Position numbers and translations under genes: made by a program. Below are positions 7,293-14,734 of a stretch of DNA of 54,728 nucleotides, in pieces. The stretch spans positions 1-54,728 of the forward strand of contig JAEURK010000071.1 in the NCBI GenBank assembly GCA_016789175.1, given 5' to 3'. Under the pieces are notes generated by a model. The model did not search any database. It was given only the letters and a program-made list of their open reading frames with translations, and had not been told where the DNA came from. Position 1 is the first letter of the stretch. The number at the start of each line of letters is the position of its first letter. This stretch comes from Anaerolineales bacterium. GTDB lineage: Bacteria; Chloroflexota; Anaerolineae; Anaerolineales; UBA6663.

Positions 7293-8687
7293 ATGAATTA
7301 TGACGTCATCATCATCGGCGCAGGCCCGGGCGGATATGTCGCGGCCGTGCGCGCGTCGCAGCTCGGTCTGAAGGCCGCCATCGTCGACAAGGAATACATC
7401 GGCGGCGTCTGCCTGAATGTCGGCTGCGTCCCGTCCAAGTCTTTGCTCAAGAACGCCTCGGTGGCCGAGCTCCTGCGCCATGGAGGCAAGGATTTCGGCT
7501 TCACGGCCGAGAACGTCACGCTCGACTATGCCGTGGCGGTCAAGCGATCGCGACAGGTGTCGGATCGGCTGACCAAGGGCGTCGGCTTCCTGATGAAGAA
7601 GCACAAGGTGGACGTCCTGATGGGCACCGCGACGCTCAAGTCGAAGACCGAAGTCGAGGTGACGCTCAAAGACGGAAGCGGCAAGCAGACCCACACCGCC
7701 AGGCACATCATCCTGGCGACCGGTGCGCGCGTGGCACCGCCGGCAGCCTTCAACGTCGACGGCCAGCTCGTGGTCACGTACAAAGAAGCCATCCTGCAGG
7801 AGAAGCTGCCCGCCTCGGCTGTGATCATCGGCGGCGGCGCGATCGGCTGCGAGTTCGGCACGATCTGGAACGCCTACGGCGCGAAGGCCACGATCATCGA
7901 GATGATGCCGACCCTTCTGCCGCGCGAAGACGAGGAGCTCGGCACCGAGCTCGCCAAGCAGTTCACGCGTCACGGTATCGGGGTCAAGGTGGGCACCAAG
8001 GTCGACCAGATCGCGAAGACCGCGAACGGCGTGAAGGTCACGGTGAGCGGGCCGGGCGGCACCGAAGTGATCGAGGCCGAGCAGGCCTTGGTCGCGATCG
8101 GGTTCAAGCCGAATTCCGAGGGGCTCGGGCTGGAGGCGCTGGGCGTCAAGCTCGAGAAGGGCTTCGTACAGGTCGACGACAAGATGGCGACCAACGTGGC
8201 CGGCATCTGGGCCATCGGTGATGTCACCGGCAAGACCGGTTGGGCGCACACGGCTTCGGCACAGGGCGTCGCGGCCGCCGAGGCGATCGCGGGTCATCAC
8301 GCGCCGGCGCTGCAATACGAGTTCATGCCCAGTGCCGTGTACTGCCATCCACAGGTGGCCTCGTTCGGCCTGACCGAGGCCAAAGCCAAGGAGCGCGGCT
8401 ACGAGGTCAAAGTCGTCAAGTTCCCGTTTCAGGCCAACGGCAAGGCGCTCGGCCTGCACGACTACGCCGGCTTCGTCAAGATCGTGACCGACGCCAAATA
8501 CGGCGAGGTGCTCGGCGCGCACATGATCGGGCCCGAGGTCACGGAATTGCTCGGCGAGTTGACGCTTGCGCACGGCGCCGAATTGACCATCGAGGAGATC
8601 GCGCGCAACGTCCACGCGCACCCTTCGCTCTCCGAAGTTATCATGGAGGCCGCGCACGGCGCGGTTGGCGGCTACATCAACATCTAA
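7293..8687 (+). CDS. lpd: Dihydrolipoyl dehydrogenase
   Basis: Flavoprotein that reoxidises dihydrolipoamide with NAD+ in 2-oxoacid dehydrogenase or glycine cleavage complexes. The 464-residue length is normal. The FAD-binding GAGPGG is at residues 9-14, the redox-active disulfide is Cys40-Cys45 (GGVCLNVGCVPS), a second dinucleotide-binding GGGAIGCEFG follows near 180, and the C-terminal HAHPSLSE (441-448) supplies the catalytic His-Glu pair. It stands alone, with no E1 or E2 genes adjacent. An extended -10 lies upstream and a strong terminator follows. Confidence 0.96.
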   Translation: MNYDVIIIGAGPGGYVAAVRASQLGLKAAIVDKEYIGGVCLNVGCVPSKSLLKNASVAELLRHGGKDFGFTAENVTLDYAVAVKRSRQVSDRLTKGVGFLMKKHKVDVLMGTATLKSKTEVEVTLKDGSGKQTHTARHIILATGARVAPPAAFNVDGQLVVTYKEAILQEKLPASAVIIGGGAIGCEFGTIWNAYGAKATIIEMMPTLLPREDEELGTELAKQFTRHGIGVKVGTKVDQIAKTANGVKVTVSGPGGTEVIEAEQALVAIGFKPNSEGLGLEALGVKLEKGFVQVDDKMATNVAGIWAIGDVTGKTGWAHTASAQGVAAAEAIAGHHAPALQYEFMPSAVYCHPQVASFGLTEAKAKERGYEVKVVKFPFQANGKALGLHDYAGFVKIVTDAKYGEVLGAHMIGPEVTELLGELTLAHGAELTIEEIARNVHAHPSLSEVIMEAAHGAVGGYINI

Positions 8688-8698
8688 CCCAAACAAAA

Positions 8699-8745
8699 GC
8701 GGGAGCTATCACCGGGGTCGACCCCGGTGGTAGCTCCCGCTTTTT
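8699..8745 (+). terminator. Strong intrinsic terminator after lpd
   Basis: Arms of 19 bp (8699-8717 and 8722-8740, one G-T pair), TCGA loop, then TTTTT. An AAAA tract precedes the left arm, so it can also work for the converging small gene on the minus strand. Confidence 0.9.
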
Positions 8746-8764
8746 CGTTGTCGGCGCCAGGCGA

Positions 8765-8953
8765 TCAGTGATGGCCACCGCCGGCTGCGGGTTTTGCGCT
8801 GCCTTTGGCCGGGCCGTTCTTGGCTGCCGGTGTGTTGGACCGGTTGATCATCTGCGCCACGAACGAAGCCGCGAACAGGGCACCTGCCAGCACGGCCACG
8901 GGCGCCAACACGTAGAACCACACCAACACCTGATTGACTGTCGATTCGATCAT
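8765..8953 (-). CDS. Small single-pass membrane protein
   Basis: A 62-residue protein with one transmembrane helix (about residues 8-32, VLVWFYVLAPVAVLAGALFA) followed by a lysine/alanine-rich tail ending GGGHH. The family was not recognised. ATG is preferred over the adjacent in-frame GTG; a GAGAGAGGG ribosome-binding site precedes both. It converges with lpd across the shared terminator and is divergent from the PucC-like gene. It could be an accessory subunit of a membrane complex, but nothing in the sequence shows which. Confidence 0.6.
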   Translation of the reverse strand: MIESTVNQVLVWFYVLAPVAVLAGALFAASFVAQMINRSNTPAAKNGPAKGSAKPAAGGGHH

Positions 8954-9186
8954 CACGCCCTCTCTCTCTACTCTTGTCCGTATCGATCCAGGCGCCTCCG
9001 CGCTGTCGAGCGATGCGGATCAACGTCCGGCGTGAACGTCATGAGCGCAGTGTCGTCGCATTGCGGCCGCTGCGCGGTTGGTTTCCCATCGGTATGGTTG
9101 GTTAGAGATGAAGAGCCGGTAAGCCCGCGCGAATCTGTGCGAACCTCCAGGTCGACTGATCGAGGCCGAGCGTACGATCCTGCTTT

Positions 9187-10500
9187 ATGTGGAAGAAGTA
9201 CCTGCAACTCGGATTTCTGCACACAGCCGTGGCTTTGCTGACCCTGCCGGTCGACGATAACCTCAACCGGGTCATGAACGTCGAACTGGGTCTGCCGCTG
9301 ACGCTGGTGACGGCCCTGATCTCGCTCCCGTATCTGGCGGCGCCGCTGCAGGTCGCGTTCGGCGCCTGGGCGGATCGTCACCCGATCGCGGGCCGGCGCC
9401 GCACGCCGTACGTTGCCATCGGCCTGGTGATTTGTGCCATCGGGGTGGCGATCTTGCCCGCCGCGCTGCTGTTGGTCGGCGGCGATGGCGGGATCGCCCT
9501 GGCCGTGATCGGCTTCCTGTTGTGGGGCGTGGGTTACAACGTCAGCACGGTCGCGTACTTCTCGCTGGCATCCGAGCTTTTCGGCGAGCGATTGCGCAGC
9601 CGGGCTGTAGCGGTGATGTACTTCGTGATGCTGATCAGCGTGATCATCGGCGGAATCGCGTTCAGCCGGTTAGTGGCTGACGTGCCTGACACGGCGGAGG
9701 CGTTGGCCGTGCCGCTCACCCGCGCGATCTGGATCGTGATCGGCGTCGCGCTGGCGGTCGGCGCTGTTGGGCTGATCGGGCTCGAGCCCAGAGGCCTGGG
9801 CGCGCGGGTGGTAGCCGAGCCGACGCCGGGCGCGGCCCAGTTGTGGGCCTTGATCGCGGGTAATGCCCGCGCGCGCCGTTTCTTTCTGTATTTGATCCTG
9901 CTGCTGATCGCCATCCTGGGCCAGGACGTGATCCTGGAGCCCTTCGGCGGCCAGGTGCTCGGCATGCCGTTGGCCGAGACGGCGCGGCTGCGCTCGGTGT
10001 ATGGCGTGTGTTTCCTGGCTGCGCTGATGATCCCGACCGTGCTCGAGCGCTTTCTCTCCAAGCGGCGGGTGGCCCAGACCGCGGCCGTGTTGGGGGCTGC
10101 TGCCTTTGCGTTGCTGGTGATCTCGAGCCTGAGCGCCTCGCCCGGGGTCTTCTACGGCGGGTTGGTTTTGCTGGGCCTGGCGATCGGCGTGTCGACCGTC
10201 ACCAATCACTCGTTTATGCTGGATATGACCACGGCTCAAGACACCGGCATGTACATCGGCGCCTGGGGGTTGGCTGTGTCGCTGGCCCGCCTGATCGGCG
10301 GTCTGATGAACGGAATCGTGCGCGATCTGGTCGGCACCGCCACGCAGAACGCCGGATTGAGCTACGCGGCTGTCTTCGGGCTACAGCTGATATTGATCCT
10401 GGCGTCGTTGATCGTGCTGGCCGGTCTGCCGCAGCTGCATCTGACTCGCGCGCGGGTTGAGGAGGGCCTGGTCGAGCGGGTGGCCGCGACGGTGGAGTGA
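9187..10500 (+). CDS. PucC-like MFS transporter
   Basis: A 437-residue protein with about 12 transmembrane segments. The loop after helix 2 reads AFGAWADRHPIAGRRRTPY (about residues 58-75), which matches the PucC/LhaA/Bch2 branch of the MFS, proteins best known for light-harvesting complex assembly or (bacterio)chlorophyll handling in phototrophs. PucC-like proteins also occur in non-phototrophic Chloroflexota and Actinobacteria, where the substrate is unknown. No photosynthesis gene is visible nearby, so a transport role with unknown substrate is the safe reading. The start MWKKYLQLGF is conventional for this branch. Confidence 0.8.
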   Translation: MWKKYLQLGFLHTAVALLTLPVDDNLNRVMNVELGLPLTLVTALISLPYLAAPLQVAFGAWADRHPIAGRRRTPYVAIGLVICAIGVAILPAALLLVGGDGGIALAVIGFLLWGVGYNVSTVAYFSLASELFGERLRSRAVAVMYFVMLISVIIGGIAFSRLVADVPDTAEALAVPLTRAIWIVIGVALAVGAVGLIGLEPRGLGARVVAEPTPGAAQLWALIAGNARARRFFLYLILLLIAILGQDVILEPFGGQVLGMPLAETARLRSVYGVCFLAALMIPTVLERFLSKRRVAQTAAVLGAAAFALLVISSLSASPGVFYGGLVLLGLAIGVSTVTNHSFMLDMTTAQDTGMYIGAWGLAVSLARLIGGLMNGIVRDLVGTATQNAGLSYAAVFGLQLILILASLIVLAGLPQLHLTRARVEEGLVERVAATVE

Positions 10501-10508
10501 GGCCATAT

Positions 10509-10600
10509 GGGCGGCTAGGGCGGCCATACGGGCGGCCATAAGGGCGGCCACAAGGGCCGCCCCAACAGGCCGCCCCAACGGCGCCCCAACGGGCCGCGCC
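10509..10600. repeat. GGGCGGCC hairpin with expanded arm units
   Basis: The central hairpin is GGGCGGCC-ACAA-GGGCCGCCC (10542-10562). To its left the left-arm unit GGGCGGCCATAM recurs as 12-mers at 10518 and 10530, with a shorter copy at 10509. To its right the right-arm unit GGCCGCCCCAAC recurs at 10554, 10568 and, decayed, at 10580. It fills most of the gap between the PucC-like and M20 genes. Confidence 0.85.
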
Positions 10601-10659
10601 GGCGGTGCCGGTACAATGCGGGGACTTCCGAATTCTTCGCGATCATAGGTTGCCTGCTT

Positions 10660-11799
10660 ATGGACGGCCTCAACGAACTGCTGGCGGATCTGGTGCGGAT
10701 CGAGTCGATCAACCCTGACCTGGTGCCGGGCGGCGCCGGCGAGGGCGCGGTGGCGGTATTCGTAGCTGAGTGGCTAGGCCAAAACGGGATCGAGGCGCAG
10801 ATCGAAGAAGTGCAGCCCGGCCGGCCGAACGTCGTCGCCTGGCTGCACGGCACCGGCGGCGGTCGGACGTTGATGCTCAACGGCCACCTCGACACGGTTG
10901 GTGTGGCCGGCATGACCGAGCCATTGACGCCGCATGTGACCGACGGGCAGATGCACGGGCGCGGGTCCTACGACATGAAGTGCGGGATCGCGGCCTGCAT
11001 GCTGGCGCTGCGCGACATCCGGAAGCGCGCGACCCCGCTGCGGGGCGACGTACTCTTCACGGCCGTGATGGACGAGGAAAACGCCGGGCTCGGGACGCGC
11101 GCGATTGCGCAGCGCTACAAGGCCGATGGCGCCGTGATCGCCGAGCCGACCGAGCTCAACCTGATCGTGGCGCATCGCGGTTTCGCCTGGCACGAGATCG
11201 AGACTCAGGGCGTGGCCGCGCATGGATCGATGCCCGAGCTGGGCGTCGACGCCATCACACGTATGGGCCGGGTGCTGGTCGCGTTGGAGGAACTCAACCG
11301 CGAGCTGGCGACCCGGCCGCCGCACCCGTTGCTCAAGACCGGGTCGTTGCATGCCGGCCTGATCCGCGGCGGTCAGGAACTGACCTCTTACCCGGCCAGC
11401 TGCGTGTTGGGTTTGGAGCGTCGGACCCTGCCTGGCGAGAGTGTGGCCTCGGTCGAGGCCGAGTATCGCGGGCTGCTCGAACGTCTGGCGGCGGCCGATC
11501 CGACGTTTTCGGCGACGCTCAAAGCGACTGTGGCCTACGGGCCGATGGAGACCGATCCGCACGATCCGGTGGCAGAGGCCGTGCGCGCGGCGGCGACGTT
11601 TGTGTTGGGACAAGCGCCCGAGACGGTGGGCGCGCCGTTCTGGACGGACGGGGCCTCGCTGGCCGAGGTCGGGATCCCGGCTGTGCTCTTCGGCCCGAGC
11701 GGCCAGGGAGCGCACGCCTTCGACGAGTGGGTCGACCTGGAGAGCGTGGCACAGTGTGTGGCGATCTACACGCGCGTCATCGAGACGTTTTGTGCTTAG
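10660..11799 (+). CDS. M20-family metallopeptidase / deacylase
   Basis: A 379-residue zinc-dependent hydrolase of the ArgE/DapE/ACY1 family. Metal and catalytic residues are in place: His76 and Asp78 (NGHLDTVG), Asp105 (RGSYDMKCG), catalytic Glu139 with metal ligand Glu140 (MDEENAG), Glu162 (EPTELN) and a C-terminal His in GQGAHAFDEW. The substrate cannot be told from sequence; N-acyl amino acid deacylation, dipeptide cleavage or succinyl-diaminopimelate desuccinylation are all family activities. It is preceded by the expanded GC-rich repeat and followed by a promoter for the PHP phosphatase gene inside its own 3' end. Confidence 0.9.
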   Translation: MDGLNELLADLVRIESINPDLVPGGAGEGAVAVFVAEWLGQNGIEAQIEEVQPGRPNVVAWLHGTGGGRTLMLNGHLDTVGVAGMTEPLTPHVTDGQMHGRGSYDMKCGIAACMLALRDIRKRATPLRGDVLFTAVMDEENAGLGTRAIAQRYKADGAVIAEPTELNLIVAHRGFAWHEIETQGVAAHGSMPELGVDAITRMGRVLVALEELNRELATRPPHPLLKTGSLHAGLIRGGQELTSYPASCVLGLERRTLPGESVASVEAEYRGLLERLAAADPTFSATLKATVAYGPMETDPHDPVAEAVRAAATFVLGQAPETVGAPFWTDGASLAEVGIPAVLFGPSGQGAHAFDEWVDLESVAQCVAIYTRVIETFCA

Positions 11800-11815
11800 C
11801 GTCGGATGCTAAAAT
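11788..11815 (+). promoter_or_regulatory. Candidate promoter for the PHP gene
   Basis: TTTTGT (11788-11793), 16-bp spacer and TAAAAT (11810-11815), with a TGC just upstream forming an extended -10. It overlaps the 3' end of the M20 gene and would start transcription near 11822, just before the hairpin leader. Confidence 0.45.
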
Positions 11816-11842
11816 AGTCGGATCACCTTGAGAGCATAAGGC

Positions 11843-11898
11843 GATGGCATGCTCCCTGTGCGCCGGCTTCCGGCTCGCGCGGACCATGCCATCTTTTT
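11843..11898 (+). promoter_or_regulatory. Attenuator-like hairpin in the PHP gene leader
   Basis: GATGGCATG (11843-11851) pairs perfectly with CATGCCATC (11885-11893), directly followed by TTTTT (11894-11898). The 33-base interior can form an inner GCGC/GCGC and CGG/CCG stem. It lies between a candidate promoter and the ATG at 11909, so it is either a leader attenuator or the terminator of the M20 gene. It does not fit the fluoride riboswitch pattern that its GGCGATGG opening suggests. Confidence 0.5.
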
Positions 11899-11908
11899 CG
11901 AATCCGTC

Positions 11909-12706
11909 ATGATCCCCCACGATTACCATCTGCACTCGAACTACTCCCCGGATTGTCAGGTCAACATGGTGGCGATGTGCCAGGCCGCGATCGACGCGGG
12001 CATTGCCGAGATCGGCTTCACCGAGCACTACGACCTGCATCCCGACGAGTGGGAGCGCGACTGGTTCAAGGCCGACGCGTATTTCATCGAGCTGGAGCGG
12101 GTGCGCGCGCAGTTCGCCGATCGCTTGACGGTGCGCGCCGCGGTCGAGTTGGGCGAGCCGCACATCTTCCGGACCGAGTGCCAGGAGTTGCTGGCGAAGT
12201 ATCCGTTTGATTACGCGCTGGGCTCGTTGCATTGGGTCGGGCGACGGCTGGTCTTCGACCCGCAGTTCTTCAGCCGCCCGGCGGATGAAGCCTGCCGCGA
12301 CTTCTTTCAGGAGCTGGAGCGCATGACGCGTTTGGGCGGATTCGACGTGCTCAGCCACTTCGACGTCATCGTGCGGGTCGGCTATGACGTGTACGGCGAA
12401 TATGATCCCACGCGGTATGAAGACGCGATCCGACCGGTGCTGCGTAACCTGATCGATCACGGCATCGCGCTCGACGTCAACACGGCCGGGTTTCGGCGCC
12501 GGGCGCAGATGCTGACGCCTGGGGTCGAGATCCTGCGCTGGTATCGCGAGATGGGCGGCGAACGCGTGACGCTGGGCTCGGATGCGCATCGGACGGAGCA
12601 CATCGGCAACCACCTCGACCTGGCGATCTCGGCCATCAAGGCGGCCGGTCTGACCCATCTGACCTTCTTCGAGCGCCGCCAGCCGCGGTTGGTGCCGCTG
12701 GCCTGA
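11909..12706 (+). CDS. PHP-family histidinol-phosphatase-like protein
   Basis: A 265-residue PHP-superfamily metallophosphoesterase resembling HisJ/HisK histidinol-phosphatase, which releases phosphate in histidine synthesis. It opens with the PHP signature YHLHSNYSPD (His7 and His9), followed by FTEHYD, HFD and a C-terminal GSDAH, the expected metal-binding set. The start MIPHDYHLHS is chosen because it is the family start and because an ATG 60 bases upstream falls within the leader hairpin. No other his genes are adjacent, so a different phosphoester substrate is possible. Confidence 0.85.
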   Translation: MIPHDYHLHSNYSPDCQVNMVAMCQAAIDAGIAEIGFTEHYDLHPDEWERDWFKADAYFIELERVRAQFADRLTVRAAVELGEPHIFRTECQELLAKYPFDYALGSLHWVGRRLVFDPQFFSRPADEACRDFFQELERMTRLGGFDVLSHFDVIVRVGYDVYGEYDPTRYEDAIRPVLRNLIDHGIALDVNTAGFRRRAQMLTPGVEILRWYREMGGERVTLGSDAHRTEHIGNHLDLAISAIKAAGLTHLTFFERRQPRLVPLA

Positions 12707-12786
12707 CCGGACCTGTTTGTTAGAAAAATCGGTGTAATCGACACCTGTCGAATTCTGGCGGGCCTTGATTTCCTGGGAATCCTGGG

Positions 12787-12813
12787 TTGACCTGTCAGGT
12801 CGAAGGTTAGAAT
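12787..12813 (+). promoter_or_regulatory. Candidate promoter overlapped by a palindrome
   Basis: TTGACC (12787-12792), a short 15-bp spacer and TAGAAT (12808-12813). The palindrome GACCTG-T-CAGGTC (12789-12801) overlaps the -35 and spacer and could be a repressor site. The membrane-protein gene starts about 30 bases downstream without a clear ribosome-binding site. Confidence 0.4.
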
Positions 12814-12844
12814 CCCGGCCTGACTCTTGCACACTTGATGCGTG

Positions 12845-13516
12845 ATGCATCCTCCCGCGCGCGTCACCAATCCCTTACGCGGCCTCACCTGGCGTGCCCT
12901 CTTGCCCGAGCTCCAGGGCGCCGTGGGCGCGGTTGTGCCGCTGCTCAACGCCTACGCGGTCCTGTGGTTGCTGGCGACCCAGGGCTGGTTGCCGGCTACG
13001 ACGACCGGCGCGGGGCCGCTTAACGAGATCCGAGATGAAGTCTTCCTGACTCCCATCGACTGGGCTGTCCTGGTTGCGTTAGCAATTGCGATTGCGACTG
13101 CTTATCTGATCTGGTGGCCGCCGCTTGGCTGGGGCTTTCGGGCGGACCAGATCGAGACTCCGGCTCGACGTGAGACGCTGATCGGGTTGTTGGCCGGGGT
13201 CGGCCTGTTCACGCTTTTGGGCGGAGACCCCGTGCTCATCCTGCTCACCGCGCCGGCCGGCCTTTGGATCTGGATCCGACCGCGCGGTCCGGGCGCTGGG
13301 CAAGCCCTGAACGGGATGCTTTGGATCGGTGGATTGTTGCCCTGGATTGCAGCGGGCTTGATGTTGGCCACCAGCCTGCCCACCCCCGCATTCGTCTGGT
13401 GGCACTTCATGGCCGCCGCTGCCTATGGCGTCCTCCCGGGCGGCAGCGTGATCGCCTGGCTCGTGCTGATGGCCCTCGGGGCGCGCTTCCTTCGCCTTGG
13501 ATTGATGCCGAAATAG
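12845..13516 (+). CDS. Polytopic membrane protein, unknown
   Basis: A 223-residue protein with about five or six hydrophobic segments, tryptophan-rich (LIWWPPLGWGF, LWIWIRP, FVWWHF). The first helix lies near residues 25-50 and the last near 195-215. No family motif was recognised. ATG at 12845 is preferred over a GTG one codon upstream. It stands alone between the PHP gene and the succinate dehydrogenase operon. Nothing in the sequence links it to either. Confidence 0.65.
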   Translation: MHPPARVTNPLRGLTWRALLPELQGAVGAVVPLLNAYAVLWLLATQGWLPATTTGAGPLNEIRDEVFLTPIDWAVLVALAIAIATAYLIWWPPLGWGFRADQIETPARRETLIGLLAGVGLFTLLGGDPVLILLTAPAGLWIWIRPRGPGAGQALNGMLWIGGLLPWIAAGLMLATSLPTPAFVWWHFMAAAAYGVLPGGSVIAWLVLMALGARFLRLGLMPK

Positions 13517-13717
13517 TTATCGCGACGATATAGAAACTCAATACGGATCGAAAAGCTCGACAAAGCCCGATATTGTGTTAACCTGCACAAACGCAGGCAA
13601 ATCCAAATCCACCGTATTTCCCGCAATTTGCTGATGATAAAATCGAGCTGATGGGCGCTCACGTCGGTGCGTCGACCCATCAAGACCTCTTTTGCCTACT
13701 GCCAGAGGGAGATCTGT

Positions 13718-14650
13718 ATGGCTGCAGTTACGTCGCGCTGGGACTCATTCAAAGAAGGCGTCCTGTATCGCGGTCGGGAGGGGCATTACGCCTTCATCTT
13801 GCACCGCGTCTCGGGGTTGGCCATCCTGTTATTCCTGGCGATCCACATCGTCGACACGTCGTGGGTCGCGTACTGGCCGCAGGAGTATCAGCACGCCATC
13901 GAGTTGTATGGCTCGATCCCGTTCCTGGTCTCCGAGTACTTCTTGTTTGCTGCGATCGTGTACCACGCCGTCAACGGCCTGAACGTCATCGTCAAAGACA
14001 CGTTCCCGGCCTGGTGGGATCGGCACATGCAGGCCAATTCGGTCCGCAAGGTGCTGGCGCTCTCCTTCTTGTTTTGGCTTCCGGCCGCGTACTTCGTCTC
14101 GCTGAACCTCTACAACCATCACATCTGTCCCGCGCTGGGCGGACAGTGCGGAGGCGTTGAGCCGCCGGTGGCGTTCCCGGGTTTGAGCATCACGTACCTC
14201 CTGGTGCCGGCCGCGTTCATCGTCACCGCGGCTGTGCTGGCCTGGGGCGCGACGTTCAAGGAGTCGGTGACCTCGAAGGCGCCGCGCTACGTCCGGCGCC
14301 CGGGGCGCACGTTCGAGACCTGGTCGTGGTTGTTCATGCGCATCAGCGGCGCGCTGTTGTTCGTGTTGGTGTGGATCCACGTGCTGGCCAACGCGCTGCT
14401 GACCGGCGCGCATCACATCACGCTCGAGTACGTGGCCCAGCGCTGGGCCGACGGCCTCGCGTGGGGCAGCACCTTCGGCATCCTGGCGGTCGCACTGCTG
14501 CACGGCGTCAATGGCCTGCGCGCGGTGCTCAGCGACTACGTCCATGGCGACGGCGCCAACCGTGTGATCAACATCGTGCTCATGGTCGCCTGGGTCGTCA
14601 TCACGGCTTTGGGCGCGTACGCCATGTTTGCGGGTGTGAAGCTTGGATGA
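13718..14650 (+). CDS. sdhC: Succinate dehydrogenase membrane anchor, SdhC-SdhD-like fusion
   Basis: A 310-residue cytochrome b anchor, first gene of the sdh operon. It contains two related halves. The first has FILHRVSGLAILLFLAIHI and YHAVNGLNVIVKD; the second, from about residue 205, repeats the pattern with FMRISGALLFVLVWIHV and LLHGVNGLRAVLSDY. Each half resembles one small SdhC/SdhD subunit with three helices, so one chain seems to do the work of two. Conserved histidines in both halves could ligate haem. The ATG follows AGAGGGAG and is the natural start; an upstream ATG is not in a family context. It anchors SdhAB and passes electrons to quinone. Confidence 0.88.
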   Translation: MAAVTSRWDSFKEGVLYRGREGHYAFILHRVSGLAILLFLAIHIVDTSWVAYWPQEYQHAIELYGSIPFLVSEYFLFAAIVYHAVNGLNVIVKDTFPAWWDRHMQANSVRKVLALSFLFWLPAAYFVSLNLYNHHICPALGGQCGGVEPPVAFPGLSITYLLVPAAFIVTAAVLAWGATFKESVTSKAPRYVRRPGRTFETWSWLFMRISGALLFVLVWIHVLANALLTGAHHITLEYVAQRWADGLAWGSTFGILAVALLHGVNGLRAVLSDYVHGDGANRVINIVLMVAWVVITALGAYAMFAGVKLG

Positions 14651-14734
14651 CGATCGACCCGTTGCGCACAATGAAGGCTGCTCGCCTTTGCCCTGCGCCG
14701 TTCGGCGTTCGTCGTATCGTAATCAGAGGACCTC

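Noticed and set aside
11839..11893. Fluoride riboswitch upstream of the PHP gene
   Set aside because: The GGCGATGG opening matches, but the TCGCC partner, the conserved TAACC stretch and the downstream pairing are missing.
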